From positions 22,423,126 to 22,487,125 of the forward strand of contig NC_063261.1 in NCBI RefSeq assembly GCF_019578655.1: 64,000 nt of DNA, read 5' to 3'. The stretch comes from Ricinus communis. Taxonomy: Eukaryota > Streptophyta > Magnoliopsida > Malpighiales > Euphorbiaceae. The notes beneath the pieces are model-generated. The model worked only from the letters and a program-made list of their open reading frames with translations. It did not search any database and was not told where the DNA came from. How positions within the stretch are numbered: position 1 is the first letter of the stretch; each line of letters starts with the position of its first letter. A program made the translations under genes and the position numbers. This document shows positions 50,601 through 62,531 of this stretch, piece by piece.

Positions 50601-52471
50601 AGCAATATAATATAATATTTATTTTAATTTCTCATGCTACTATTAATTAAAATCTGATACTAATGTAGTTCTTGAAAATAATATGGATTAAACCGTTAAA
50701 TCATTTAGCTAATCAAAACAAAAAATAATTAAATCTTTACAATCAACAGTAAAATATATTTTTTAAATCACAATTTGTCTACTAAAATAGTGAAACTTCA
50801 GATTTTCTTTTCTTATCCCAACATTATAATTACTTAAAGATTAAAATTAAAATCAATTTCAAAAATATTAATATAGCTAATTATGAAAAGATAAAATTTA
50901 CATGCTATACATGGTTTGTCCTTAGTTTTGAAGGAAATTGGTAACTTCAGTACTACTATTTACTTTAAACCTAATTTTAGCAAAATGAGAGATCGAACAG
51001 TAACATTCTTAAAACCTCTGATACTGTTTCAGGATTTATTATGGTAACGAGGACCTAAATGACAAAATGGGACTCGAAGCAACAAGATTTCAGCTCTCAA
51101 CTCTACCAAGTGTGGTATCCACTAGGAATTTAGTCAGTTTCAGTGGCAAACAAATTGTCAAATGCATACATACAGAGGAAGGCCCCTATTAGTTCAATAA
51201 ATTAGTTTATAGTAATATCCATAAAAACGGCCGCGAGCCAGCAAGGAAGCTTATCAGTAAAATATTACAGCTAAACATACAAGAGATGACTATATTCAGT
51301 CATGCACCACATAGATGAAGCTATTGATGGTTACTGGAGTCTTTCTCATCACCTAGTTTCCACCATCAAATTGTAGATCCTAAAAATACATACAAGTACC
51401 AGATAGATAATAAAGCATAATTCTGGAAATAGTACACAGATAATAGGGTGGGAAGGAGCATGCATACAACTTTCCTTGAGCAAAGATCAATGAGATGATA
51501 AAAGCATTTACTCAGAAATTCAAATAAAGACAAATGGGTGGAAAAATCTAACTGAGATTAGTAAGGAGCCAAACAATGTTCATCCACCATTCTAAACAAA
51601 CAAAAATAACTCCATCAAAACTGCAGAGTACACAACACATTTAGCCTTAGCTTATAAAACAAGTAACATGCAGATTTCTCTAAGTCATCAACGAACACAA
51701 TCTGCCATCAACAAATCTCAGGAGTCTGCAATGAAGAAAAAGTCACAAGAATCAGAACCAGGATAAATATTGCACAAGCCATAGTAGCTCCTTGCATCCA
51801 GGGTAACTGATTAAATATAAACAAGACCATACAAAGTTGCATGCTATTGCAGTTGCTTTATTGAAGACTGACTTCCAAGGTTAACCAGTTAATGACACAA
51901 AACATGACATTATGACCTTAGAGTCGTCGATTTCTGAGAAACACATCAGTCAATTCTGTAACTCATAAGCAAAAAGCGAATACTAGATAAAGCTCTAACG
52001 AAGACAGAATGCAAAAAGTAAGCCAAATCTCTAGCCAAAAGCTTTCAAGAACAGTCTGAGAAATAAACCATTTCTAAAGTCTAGCATTCTAGCTGGAGGA
52101 AAAGGATCATTACTGGAGGAAAAAGCAGTGAGAAGTAAAAACTGTCAGCTAAGAGTCAATTAACACTTCTTCACCAAATCACTTTTCAAACCATCAACTC
52201 TTCATCATCACCATTTAATCTCATCTTCATACTCATTTCCAAGAATTCTTCCAATGACATAACAAGCATTTTAAACATTAAACAAAATGAGGAGGCCTAT
52301 CTATGCATAGAAAATGTTAAGATTCCAAGCAACAATTGACAAACAGCAAACCAAGTGAAAATCTCAAAAACTGCATTCAATACCAAGCAGACAAACAACT
52401 AAGATATAATAAGTTAAACCTAAACCAACTATCCAAAAAAAAAGTATACAGGCCAGAGGATGAGAAGTACC
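47662..52471. other. Large AT-rich intergenic region
   Basis: About 4.8 kb without a gene that I can support on either strand. A block near 50540-50620 starting GGCTTAATTGCTAAATAAAT resembles the end of a common type of plant MITE, but its partner end is not found. The last few hundred bases should include the RPL35A 3' UTR. Confidence 0.5.
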
Positions 52472-53458
52472 TTAAATGTTGCTGGGGTACATGAAGACTC
52501 TAACCTTATCACCCTGCAAAAGATGCAAAAGAACTCTCTGATAAAAAATCTGGCATCCATAAGCCAGAGAAAAGCAATCACAATAATTATTCTTTTAAAA
52601 TACCATGGATCTTGGGGGCAGATTGGACTTGAACTTAGCTCTCACAACACCACTGTTACCATGTGGCCGAATAACCTTTCCCCAAATGCAGCGATAATGG
52701 GATCCATTCTTCTTTACCTTGGCCTTGTAAATATAAGCCATTTTCTTGCCAGCATACCATCCAACCTCTTCCTTAGTGTTCACACCCTCAATCTGGATCA
52801 ACGATGTGCTTGGGTACTGATTTGACTTTGACCTATCAACCAATTAATTCAACACGAAATTAGTATAATAAGCTAACGCCCCAATCCTGAATTTCACATC
52901 CAAGAAATGTAACCCTATCCAAAGGGGTAATACAATACAACTCCATTTCCAAGAAAGTTGCAAAAAATCACATTTCTTCCAGTGACGGACCTACTTAGTT
53001 TACTCATATAGTTCCCTCAATGATCAAAATACTGAAGTGACACTAGCATTCAGAATATAGCCTAACATACCATGTAAATCAACAATACCATCCATTTCAT
53101 AAACCTTATTTTTTGGGCAGCCAAACACATTAAAAGGGACACCTAAACAATCTAAACTAAACAGATTATACAATTACTTGTGTATCAAAAATCACTTAAT
53201 TATAAAAAATACAATTCATAGACATATAAAACTTAAGGGTTATTACCTCTTATATCCCAAAATGGTTCCTCTGACATAGAGCCTATAATAAAAGCGCAAA
53301 AAAAAAAAAAAGAAGATAAATGGAAATTAAGAATTGAAAATATTATGTCAAAAATGAGCAATTAAAAGCTAGGGTTTTACATAGAGGAAATGCGCAAATA
53401 AATAACTAAACAAATAGATCGCAGACCTGACTCGCTCTCCTTCGCGTCCCTTAACCAT
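52472..53458 (-). CDS. RPL35A: 60S ribosomal protein eL33 (L35a)
   Basis: Four exons in transcript order, 53427-53458 (32 nt), 53247-53282 (36 nt microexon), 52604-52832 and 52472-52513, give the family-standard 112 aa. Start [18 protein letters not shown], the central [14 protein letters not shown] and [15 protein letters not shown], and the invariant C-terminal MYPSNI are all present. It is a basic structural protein of the large ribosomal subunit in the cytoplasm. The promoter carries a telo-box and site II motifs typical of plant ribosomal protein genes. From memory At3g55750 is the positional counterpart. Intact. Confidence 0.97.
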
Positions 53459-53534
53459 TTTCGAGTATGGCGGCTAAACACTTTCTCCCTCGCTGTAAGT
53501 GGCTACGCTTAACGAGCTGCGAGAAAGATAGCTA

Positions 53535-53653
53535 AAACCCTAATTTAGTGATTCTTTAGGTTATATAGAGCGAAGAAGAGTTTATGATAGGTTTGCTAAT
53601 GGGCTTTTTCAAGCCCAACTTTCTATGATTTGTTAAGACTCTGAAGTTGGGCT
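53535..53653 (-). promoter_or_regulatory. Telo-box and site II (TGGGCT) elements of RPL35A
   Basis: AAACCCTAA lies at 53535-53543, about 77 bases before the start codon. Three TGGGCT/AGCCCA motifs follow at 53600-53605, 53612-53617 and 53648-53653. Telo-boxes combined with site II elements, bound by Pur-alpha-like and TCP proteins, are known to drive ribosomal protein genes in dividing plant cells. The match in both motif type and spacing is direct; activity here is inferred. Confidence 0.85.
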
Positions 53654-54556
53654 TCTATCAAGCCCGTATAAGAGCGAGAGTGGTTTCGGAAAAATACGAA
53701 TAGAGACTTGTAGTTTGATGTATTTTTGCACCCATATAATTAAGTGACAATTAGATTTTTCTTTTATTTTTAATGTTGGACATATATGTGAATTATTCTT
53801 ACAATTAATTTTTTTATGTATTACATGATAAGTTTTAATAGTAAAAGATATCTTTCAAATTGTAGTGATCCTAATAGCTTCAGAAAAGAGATATTCTATT
53901 TATGAATAATCACTATATAATTATAGAATTTTATAGTTTAATTTGAGGCAAATATGAATATGATCAGATTTTATATTATCATAAATTATAAATTTTTAAT
54001 TTTTATATTTAAAAAATATTTTTCTATATAATAATATTTATATACATTCTTAAAAAATATATATTAATACTTTATTTTATTTTATTATATTATTATTTTA
54101 TCTCATCAATCTTATTTATATTATATGGTAAGATATTAATTTATTTATATCTTAATGCTATTATTTTATCAACAAATTAAATATTAAGTTATAAAATAAA
54201 TTATAATAGTCAAACTCCATTAAATTATAATCTTCTCATAATAATAAATTTTGTTTTATCTCAAATGTATAATTATATGAAAGTTTCGTTAATTTCTTCC
54301 TATAAAAGACAATATAGATATTATTTTTCTTTTGATGTGTTATTGAAGTTGTTTATGCACTATTATTATTGCTAGTTATGACTTATTTTGATATAAAGGT
54401 AAATGACGTATAGTCCATTCAATCTTATGTTACTACATTCAATCATTTTTAATTCGTTATCTATCTATTTTTATTTAAAATCAACTAATTAATAGCGGAT
54501 TGTAAAAGAAAGTATATTTGATCTCTAAACTTTTTATATAATTAAATTTACTGAAA
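53654..54556. other. AT-rich spacer
   Basis: No gene or clear element; composition is strongly AT-rich up to the Helitron-like end at 54557. Confidence 0.5.
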
Positions 54557-55240
54557 TTAGTCGTTTATTCGTGCGTTGCACGACTGTTATAATTATTTTA
54601 ATTATAAAAGTAAGTGATAAATACAATTTAATAAAATTTTTAGTATTTAATATTAATTTATAATTTTTTTTAAAATAATAGTAAATTAATCATTTTTAAA
54701 CGTTCTCAATTTTTTTAAACTCTAAAATTTTATTAATATAATAATATATAAATTATTTTAAAATTATATATTAATTAGTTCTAATATATATATATATAAA
54801 TTACTATATCAATATAATTGATACTACTATTTTTTAAAATCAAAAATTTAATATATAATTAAAAATTAATTTATTATTGAAGATAATATTAAAATATAAT
54901 TTAAGATGTTACTTTCTAGAATTAAAATTATTATTTAATTAAAAAACTAATATAATAGTTAATATAATATTAAAATACAATTAATATGCTATTTATTATA
55001 ATAAAATTAGTATAATTATCTGATTAGAAAACTATTTATTAGTTAATATAATATTAAAATATAATTAATATATTATTTCTTAAGATTAGAGTCAGTTACT
55101 TATAAATCAATAAATTAATAGAAAAAACTATAAAATTATATATAAATTTGAATTTTATTTGTTAAAAGTCAACAAACATATCAAAAATAATTTTTAAATT
55201 TCAGAAATTAATATATATATATAATCAAGATAAAATAATT
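54557..55240 (-). mobile_element. Helitron-like non-autonomous element, copy B (3' end at 54557)
   Basis: Read on the minus strand, the element ends with a perfect hairpin CGTGC-AAC-GCACG (54570-54582), nine more bases, then CTAA directly before T. This fits the Helitron 3' rule of a GC-rich hairpin near a CTRR end and insertion before T without target duplication. TATCAATTATATTGATA at 54807-54823 and a 20-base block near 55037-55057 match copy A at about the same distances from the 3' end (250 and 269 bases for the first). No coding capacity. The 5' end is not resolved. Confidence 0.6.
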
Positions 55241-57159
55241 ATTGGCTTAACTTATTTCTTTTTATTTTATAAATAAATAAAAAGTCAACTTCTTAGAGTA
55301 TTATCTGTTAAACTCATTATATATAAAACAATATTAAATCTATCATAATTTGAAAAAATTATTTAAATTGACTTCGGTACTGTATCAATTTTTTTTGAAG
55401 TGTATTAAATAAATATTTAATTCTATTTAATAAAAAAATTAATTTTAATAAATTTTAATTACATGATAAGTTAGAAATCAAATAAACAATTTTTTTTTTT
55501 CAAATTGACATATTAATTAGTTGATTTTCGATAAAACTAGATAGAAGAGATATTAGTGCAACAAATTGAAATGAAAAGATACAATAGCATAATACTAAAA
55601 AAAAATGTAGAAGAATACTAGTAGAATGCACCAAAAGCATAAGGGAGTGTTTGTTAGTTCGCCCTAGATATGATTCAATTGACTCGCCAATTTCAACTTC
55701 TTAACCTGCAAACTAGCCAGCTAGATAGTACCCCCATTAATCTTAATATTAAATCAATATCTGCCCCACTAGTTCTTAATTATTATTATTTTTTTAAACA
55801 CACACTGTCTTAATTCAGTGAATATAATTTTATAAGGTATTTTTAAGTTTGAAATTTCACAGATTTTAAACTTTCAACTTAATAACACTTTCATTTCTTT
55901 ACCTTTTCAGGAGAAAATTTTAGGCAGATTTTGTAGAATAAATCAATTTCACGCGGATATATAAATCTATTTATTAATTATTGAGTTTTTATTAATTGAA
56001 TTATTTATTTCCATTAATAATTTACGATTAAAATTCAATCAATAAAAATATAATAATTAATCAATAAAACTACATGTCATTATATAATTGATTTGATTTA
56101 TGATAGAACAAGTCTATTTAATAATTTTTTTTTTCTTTTGACATACTAATTTCTTATATAATGTTTTCTTTAAGAATGAATGAGATTTTATTTAAAAAAA
56201 ATTTACCTATATTTTGTGTGTACACCATAATATAATTGCTAATTTGTATTGAAATTTTTTTTGTCTAGTTTGGATATTTATGCTTATCTATACACCAAAC
56301 TGATAGAGATGATTGACATATATTCATTAGTTTTAAATGATGAGTATGTGTCAATCGTCCAATACTAAAAATGTAAAAATTATACACGCGTGTCATTTTT
56401 CTATTAATTATGGTATACATAACCAAATTTAGATAATAATTTCTTTTTGTATTCTATTGTGCCAATATATTTTTTTTTTTTTAAAGCAAAAAACCATATA
56501 GCATTTTGTTAGATTAGCAACGCATAGTTTGTTCAGATATTTTAGACTCGAATAAGAAAACAAGTGAGACATAATTCGAGTTTTAAAACTGTTTCAAAGA
56601 GTAATATAACTCAGAATTAGCCAAGACAAATACTTTCTTTATGCAGTTATTTGCTTTGTATTTTGATTTTTTAAAATAATGTCTTAATAATTTTTTCAAA
56701 AAGTGGAGCTTAATTATGAAATAAATATACACGTGGCACACTCTGTTTAATATATATATACCAAAAGTCTACTGGAAAAATATATATAGCAAAAGCAAAT
56801 TAAGTTAAATTAGAATTACAATTTCTTCCCTAATAATTTACTTCATCATCATGCCTAAATTTGTAATTCAAACCAAATTAAAACTCTTTTCTTCTTCACC
56901 AATACTAATCGATATTTTCTTTGAGAACAATAATTTGTACACTAAATATATTAGAATAAAGAGTCTATATCGCCTCCTATTTCGCTCCCATTAATCCATT
57001 ATCTTCTAAAAAAGCCATTGCAGCAAAAGAGAATGTGCAGAGAACAAGAAGAAAACAATAGGAATAAACAAAAAAAAAAACATTGCCAGCCGTTAACTTC
57101 AACTTTCCTCCAACAATTTTTAATATTCTATCTATTATTGATCCTTTCTGTATGTACCC
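55241..57159. other. AT-rich spacer and O-fucosyltransferase promoter
   Basis: No gene recognised. A stem-loop repeat at about 56305-56385 is listed separately. The last few hundred bases should hold the promoter and 5' UTR of the next gene. Confidence 0.45.
56305..56385. repeat. Imperfect stem-loop (fold-back) repeat
   Basis: GATGATTGACATATATTCAT on the left is matched by the reverse complement of the segment ending GTCAATCGTCC on the right (GACGATTGACACATACTCAT), with a small loop between. Flanking GTACACCATAAT (about 56220) and ATTATGGTATAC (about 56407) are also inverted, so the whole may be a MITE of about 200 bp. Confidence 0.45.
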
Positions 57160-59772
57160 ATGTCAAGTTCTGTAGAAAACTCACGTACCAACAGCTCTGC
57201 CTACGTGACAAGGCGGCGTTTGGTGGATTTAATAGTATCACAAGATGGTAGAGAAAACATGTCAATAAAAAACCAGGCAGCTTTCTTGCGTAGAAGGGTA
57301 CGACGATACTTGCCGGGGAGTTTCTTGGGGAGACTGGTGTTTGTCAGTTTGATGGTTATGGCGTTTCTGACAATGCTTTCCAAGGTTCATTTGCTCAATA
57401 ACCTGCCAGCACTCTCATCGGAGAGAGCTCATTTCCTTGTTCATCCAATGGTTGAGGATAACTCAGCTGTTCATAATAATGTTATCGAGGAAAAATTTGG
57501 AGGCTTTGATTCTAAGTGGAAATCTCCTTCAACGTTGTCGATATCGGTTAGATTATAACTCTCTGAAAATGTCTGTGTAGGGTTAGGGTAGGCAAATATA
57601 TAGTTGTCTTATTTTATTTAATATAAAACAAGAAATGCCATTGTCTTTTAAATCAATGCAAAACTTTCCTTGAAAAAATATATATATTTTTTCATGTAAA
57701 GGTAGTGATTAAAACATATAATTTGACTCTTCATTTATTTTATTTTTTTATTTTTTTTTGGATTTTTATTTTCAGAATCCAGAACTTTGGAAGAAGCCCA
57801 ACAGTGATAACTTTTATAAATGCATCAACCGATCTAGAAGTGAAAAAAGTATGCTTGATTATTTTGTAGTTAATTAATTTGTTAGCTTAATTGTGTTTTA
57901 ACGCATTGACCTGCCATTTACTTGATTCCATAACTTTCTAAGTACATGTTTAGGAATTGGAAATGCGACAGATGGCTACCTTTTAGTTCATGCAAATGGT
58001 GGATTGAATCAAATGAAAATTGGGGTAAGTTACTTGATTGATCATCTATTATAATTTTTACAAAATACCAAGGTCGGATTTACAATACAAAACGAGAATA
58101 TGTAATCATCATTTTCACAATCATAAGGAAAAGTTCTGGAATTTTTTTACGATGAAATGTTGAAAATCGGATGATTTTATAACTGTTTTCTTTTTTCTGT
58201 TTCTTTAAATGACTGGAGGACAGATAAGTGATATGGTTGCCATAGCCAAAATTATAAACGCCACTTTGGTCCTTCCTTCTTTAGATCATGCTTCCTTTTG
58301 GACAGATTCCAGGTGTGGATAATATAATATAATCCTCCAATTTTACTTTAAAAAATATAAAATAAATTTGCTTAACGAAATTGATTGATTCAGTGATTTT
58401 AAAGATATATTTGATTGGAAGCATTTCATGGAAGTATTGAAAGATGATGTTGAAGTTGTGGAGTCTCTTCCAAAACAAGTTGCATCACTAAAGCCATTAC
58501 AGAAACCTCCCATCTCATGGTCCAGGGTATGCGCTTATAGGTGAAACTTCAAAGAAACTGCAGAAGAAGATTATGTTGAATGCTTACTGATGCTGTTGTT
58601 ACTGTCAAATCTTTAAAACGGTTTGATTATTTTCTGCAGCCTAACTATTACAGAACGGATATAGCTTCTTTACTGAAGAAGTATAAGGTCATCAAATTTA
58701 CACACTCCGACTCTCGCCTTGCTAACAATGGCGTCGCTGCTTCGATTCAAAGACTCCGTTGTCGCACAATGTACAAGGCATTGAGGTTCACAGGAAGAAT
58801 CGACGAGCTGGGAAGGAAGTTTGTTGATAGGCTTAAAAGTAATGGCGAACCATTTATAGCTCTTCATTTAAGGTGGCTCAGCTATAACTTTGATTATCTG
58901 GATTCAAACTTTTGTTGTCAGTTTTTCTTACTAACTGTAATAACAATTGCAGATATGAAAAGGACATGCTTGCTTTTACAGGATGTAGTCATAATCTTAC
59001 CAAAGCTGAGGATAAAGAACTGAAGAGAATGAGGTTTAAAGTAAGGCATTGGAAGGAAAAGAATATAAACGGTACTCAAAGAAGACTGGAAGGATTATGC
59101 CCTATGACACCGAGAGAGATTGCTGTATTCCTTGAGACAATGGGGTATCCATATGATACGAAAATTTATTTAGTTGCAGGAGAGATTTATGGGCGAAATG
59201 GGATCAAAGCACTTGAAGCATTGTATCCGAATATATATACTCATTTCATCCTAGGAACAGAGGAAGAACTGAAACCATTCAAGAATTGTCAGAATCAACT
59301 TGCTGCAATAGATTATATTGTAGCAGTCGAAAGCAGCGTTTTTGTTTACAGCTATGATGGAAATATGGCCAAGGCAGTCACAGGCCACAGAAGATTTGAA
59401 GGTTTTCGAAAAACCATTAGCCCTGACAAGTACGTATGTTAATTGGGTGCCGTATTAACTCTTTGTATGGATTGAACTTGAATCCGCAAGGTATAAAAAT
59501 GATAAAACAGTCTCTTTTTGTTGTGCTTACTCTAATTATGCAGATATAATTTTGCAAGACTGATCGATCGTCTAGACAATGGCATGATATCTCAGGATGA
59601 ATTCTCAGTGGAAGTCAGAAATCTACATAGCGACAGAATTGGAGCTCCTCGCCGAAGGGTACCTGGAAATTCCCCGAGACTGGAGGAAAACTTTTACGCA
59701 AACCCTTTCCCTGCCTGCATTTGTGACAAATCGAGACCAACCATCTTGCATAGAATAAACTTGTTAAAATAA
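57160..59772 (+). CDS. O-fucosyltransferase family protein (plant GT106-type, DUF246)
   Basis: Eight exons, 57160-57546, 57776-57848, 57954-58024, 58224-58312, 58394-58526, 58640-58872, 58953-59429 and 59544-59772, give 563 aa in a consistent frame. It is a type II Golgi membrane protein: a short basic cytosolic N-terminus, one anchor at about residues 57-75 ([19 protein letters not shown]), then a lumenal stem and catalytic domain. Family motifs are present: [28 protein letters not shown], the [14 protein letters not shown] block (HLR at 327-329), and the GDP-fucose-site-like [21 protein letters not shown] stretch (split [11 protein letters not shown] / [10 protein letters not shown]). Relatives include pectin rhamnosyltransferases and cell-adhesion proteins; donor and acceptor here are unknown. 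A second in-frame ATG at 57258 is possible as a start. From memory the counterparts are At2g37980 and At3g54100. Intact. Confidence 0.94.
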
Positions 59773-62297
59773 GAAGAGTTCACCATTTCAAATAGGTGCT
59801 TAAGCTGCAATACACTAACCTCTTGGCTGCAATGGCCAATCGAACTGTACAGATGATCAGAGGATTTTTTTTGTGCTCTGCTACCTAGGTTTTGCATCAC
59901 TGGTGCAATTGCTAGATCACCAAAATATATTACAAGTTGTAAATTGAGAGTCCCTCACCCAGAAAAATGAAAAAGCATTGAAGTGCTAGATCACCAAAAT
60001 ACAATTCTGTATACAATATCCATTTGCCTGTGATTTTATCTTATATTTCACAGTAAAAGTGGCACTTCAATTATAATTAATTGTCATAACGTAGGCTTCA
60101 ATTACTACTCAAAGCAGAGATGTTCCAGTCAGAAAGTACAATCAAAGAAAAATGGATCGGGGTCCATGGCAGTGTGGAGAATGTTAAAAAGAAAATAGAC
60201 AGCAAAGAATATAAAATATCCATACTGAAAGTATTCCTAACCTGTTCGTACGTACAGAACCTCAATCCGTTGCGCTTGTTGCAGAACATGCGTGGACATC
60301 ATCAGATGATTCGATGCAGACATTTCAACCATCTTGGTTTCAGACATGTCAACTCTGCCTGGAAGATAAACGCAGCAGGCAGCTTCAACTTTACAAGGTC
60401 CCCAATAACGTAACGGAATCAAAACCTGCAATACAGAATTAGCACAAAAGTAAACTAAATCAGCAAGAAAATGTCTTCAACTTAATTGCATCTAAAAATC
60501 TAAAACAATATGCAGTAATTGGAAATAATGAAAAGAAGTGATTAACATATGACTAATGATATAGACAAAAAGAGGAAAGAAAGTAGTGCTATGTGCTAAA
60601 GCAACAACAAATTGCATTTCAGGGTGCTAAAATGAAGCATGAAATTTGTCTATCGCTGTGCAAAAGTACTAATCACAAGAAAATATTTTCTCAACCTTTC
60701 CTTTGGAAAAGTTAAAACATCCATTATCATAGTGAATTAAACTTTATCACATATACTTTATTATCTAATTATTGCTGTGATGTCCATAAACACCAAGACA
60801 TTAATGGGATATGTTCCAGAATCTGTTCAATAGTTCAGTGGAAATCTATGTATCTTTTCGAAATTAATTCAAATTTACTATTTTTGCCATTCGATTCAGT
60901 TTCTTAATCGAGACAAATAAATTTGAAAAGTTAACATGCTCATTGACAAATAAAGAAATAAATTTATTTAAGATGTTTTATCAGATCAATTTAAAAAAAT
61001 ACTAAAGTTTTCTATTATGCATGACATAACTTCTTCAGTGGCAACTAAGTCCATTTCTTGATTCAAATGTAATTTATGTAAGAATGTGTGTGCTCTTTAA
61101 ATAAAAATGTAGAAAGGAAATAACAATATATAATATTCTTTTCTTTTCTTTTATCAGAAATAATATTTTTTCACTTAATAGTATTAGTAAACAATGTTAC
61201 TCTTAAATAATCAAACAAATGTATATTGTCTTATTTTTCCCTTTTTGTGCGTTAAATTGAATGATCCGGATCCGGATGCGGACCAAACTCGGATATTCAT
61301 AATCAAACCCGCCTACTATTGTGGCAAGAACGTGCCTTTTCAATCCTTACAGTTTGCTTTAAAGAAAGGCTTCAAATTTCAGATTCCAAATTTACCATTC
61401 TTACCATTCGATTCAGTTGTTCAAAAGCTTCTTCGATTCAAATATTACCAACTTCGCATTGCATATATTTTAGCTGTTCGGTAATTTCCTTTCTTTCTTG
61501 ATCTGTTAATCTCAAGTTTTGCTTAACATTCTGTGTAGTTTATCAGTTAGCATAAACTTTAGTTTAGAAACTTTATTATCTGAAATGGGTTACCTTTCAT
61601 TTAAATGATTCATTCATATTTCTTAGCCGATCTTTAACTTTTATGTTGCTTGTCGATAACTTTTTTTCTTTTTAATGTATTCTTTTAGAAAACACAAAAT
61701 GGAAGTTCTTGGTGGTTTGATATTTCATCCCAGTTAATGTCCAAGCCTAAGTTTTGTTAATAATATATTATTTAGACAGTTTGGATACTAAGTGAACCAC
61801 ATTTCTTATGATGGGTTGTTTACAGATCAAAGCAAAAGGAAAGCATTACTATAACATATGTAAGATTTATTGATTAGAAGGATGCAACATATGGGAAAGA
61901 CCTTATACATAACAATTTACCCATTATGGCATGTTTGCTTATGCAAACAATTATGTTCTTGGGTTCCATTAATCAGAATGGTTCTATCATTTTTTTGCTA
62001 GTCATCCAAGATACTATAAAACTAGTCTTCATTAAAGTCGGGTACGGAAGTTTCATTCTCAAATCATTTTACTATGCAGCTATTCTACTTTTATTTAATA
62101 CAGAATGTAGTGGAAGAAAAGCTTTGGTTATCCCAATATATGCCTAGCGTGTTAGATAAATATATGCGTTAAATTGATTTCTGTATTTTGAACTGTTTTC
62201 TTTTGCATGTAGAATATAGAGAAAGAAAGTCATGTTTTCATATTTATTCTGAAGATTATGAATGGCTTAATGAGGAGTTCTTTAATGGACAGGGACC
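59773..62297. other. Spacer with OFT 3' flank, one exon-like frame and the Yos1 leader
   Basis: The left part is the O-fucosyltransferase 3' UTR. An exon-like minus-strand frame at 60237-60425 is listed separately. A likely Yos1 leader exon lies around 61300-61479, ending CTGTTCG before a GTAATT donor, with the leader intron reaching the acceptor GGACAG just before 62298. Confidence 0.45.
60237..60425 (-). other. Unrecognised exon-like open frame
   Basis: After an acceptor-like TTGCAG the minus strand stays open for 62 codons and ends in TAG: it begins VLIPLRYWGPCKVEAACC and continues with a Met/Ser-rich part. The composition looks protein-like, but I found no upstream exon on that strand and recognise no family. 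It may be the last exon of a lineage-specific gene, a gene fragment, or chance. Confidence 0.25.
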
Positions 62298-62531
62298 ATG
62301 GGTTTGTGGACATTACTGGAGGGCTTTCTTCTTCTTGCAAATGCACTAGCAATATTAAATGAAGACCGGTTCCTTGCACCCAGAGGATGGAGCTTCTCTG
62401 AGTTTTCAGGAGGTCGGACAAAGTCTTTCAAGGGGCAGCTTATAGGGCTAATATATGCAACCCAGTACATGAGAGTTCCTCTCATGATACTCAATGCTAT
62501 TTGCATTGTTGTAAAGCTAGTGTCTGGATGA
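62298..62531 (+). CDS. YOS1: Yos1-like / IER3IP1-like ER-Golgi protein
   Basis: A single coding exon of 77 aa matches the full length of plant Yos1-like proteins. It begins MGLWTLLEGFLLLANALAIL, an N-terminal membrane segment, continues with the conserved NEDRFLAPRGW and ATQYMRVPL motifs, and ends in a second membrane segment. In yeast Yos1 joins Yip1 and Yif1 on ER and Golgi membranes and is needed for COPII vesicle transport. An acceptor (GGACAG) five bases before the ATG shows that an intron separates the 5' UTR. Its neighbour on the left is the O-fucosyltransferase; from memory the same pair sits together at At2g37975/At2g37980 and near At3g54085/At3g54100. Intact. Confidence 0.96.
   Translation: MGLWTLLEGFLLLANALAILNEDRFLAPRGWSFSEFSGGRTKSFKGQLIGLIYATQYMRVPLMILNAICIVVKLVSG

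Noticed and set aside
50540..50960. MITE-like block beginning GGCTTAATTGCTAAATAA
   Set aside because: Only one end resembles a known element type; no matching inverted end or target duplication was seen.
52833..53426. snoRNA genes in RPL35A introns
   Set aside because: Ribosomal protein introns often host snoRNAs, but I found no convincing box C/D or H/ACA pairs in these introns.
61194..61484. 96-codon frame before Yos1
   Set aside because: Overlaps the probable Yos1 leader exon; no similarity recognised and the first part lies in low-complexity DNA.
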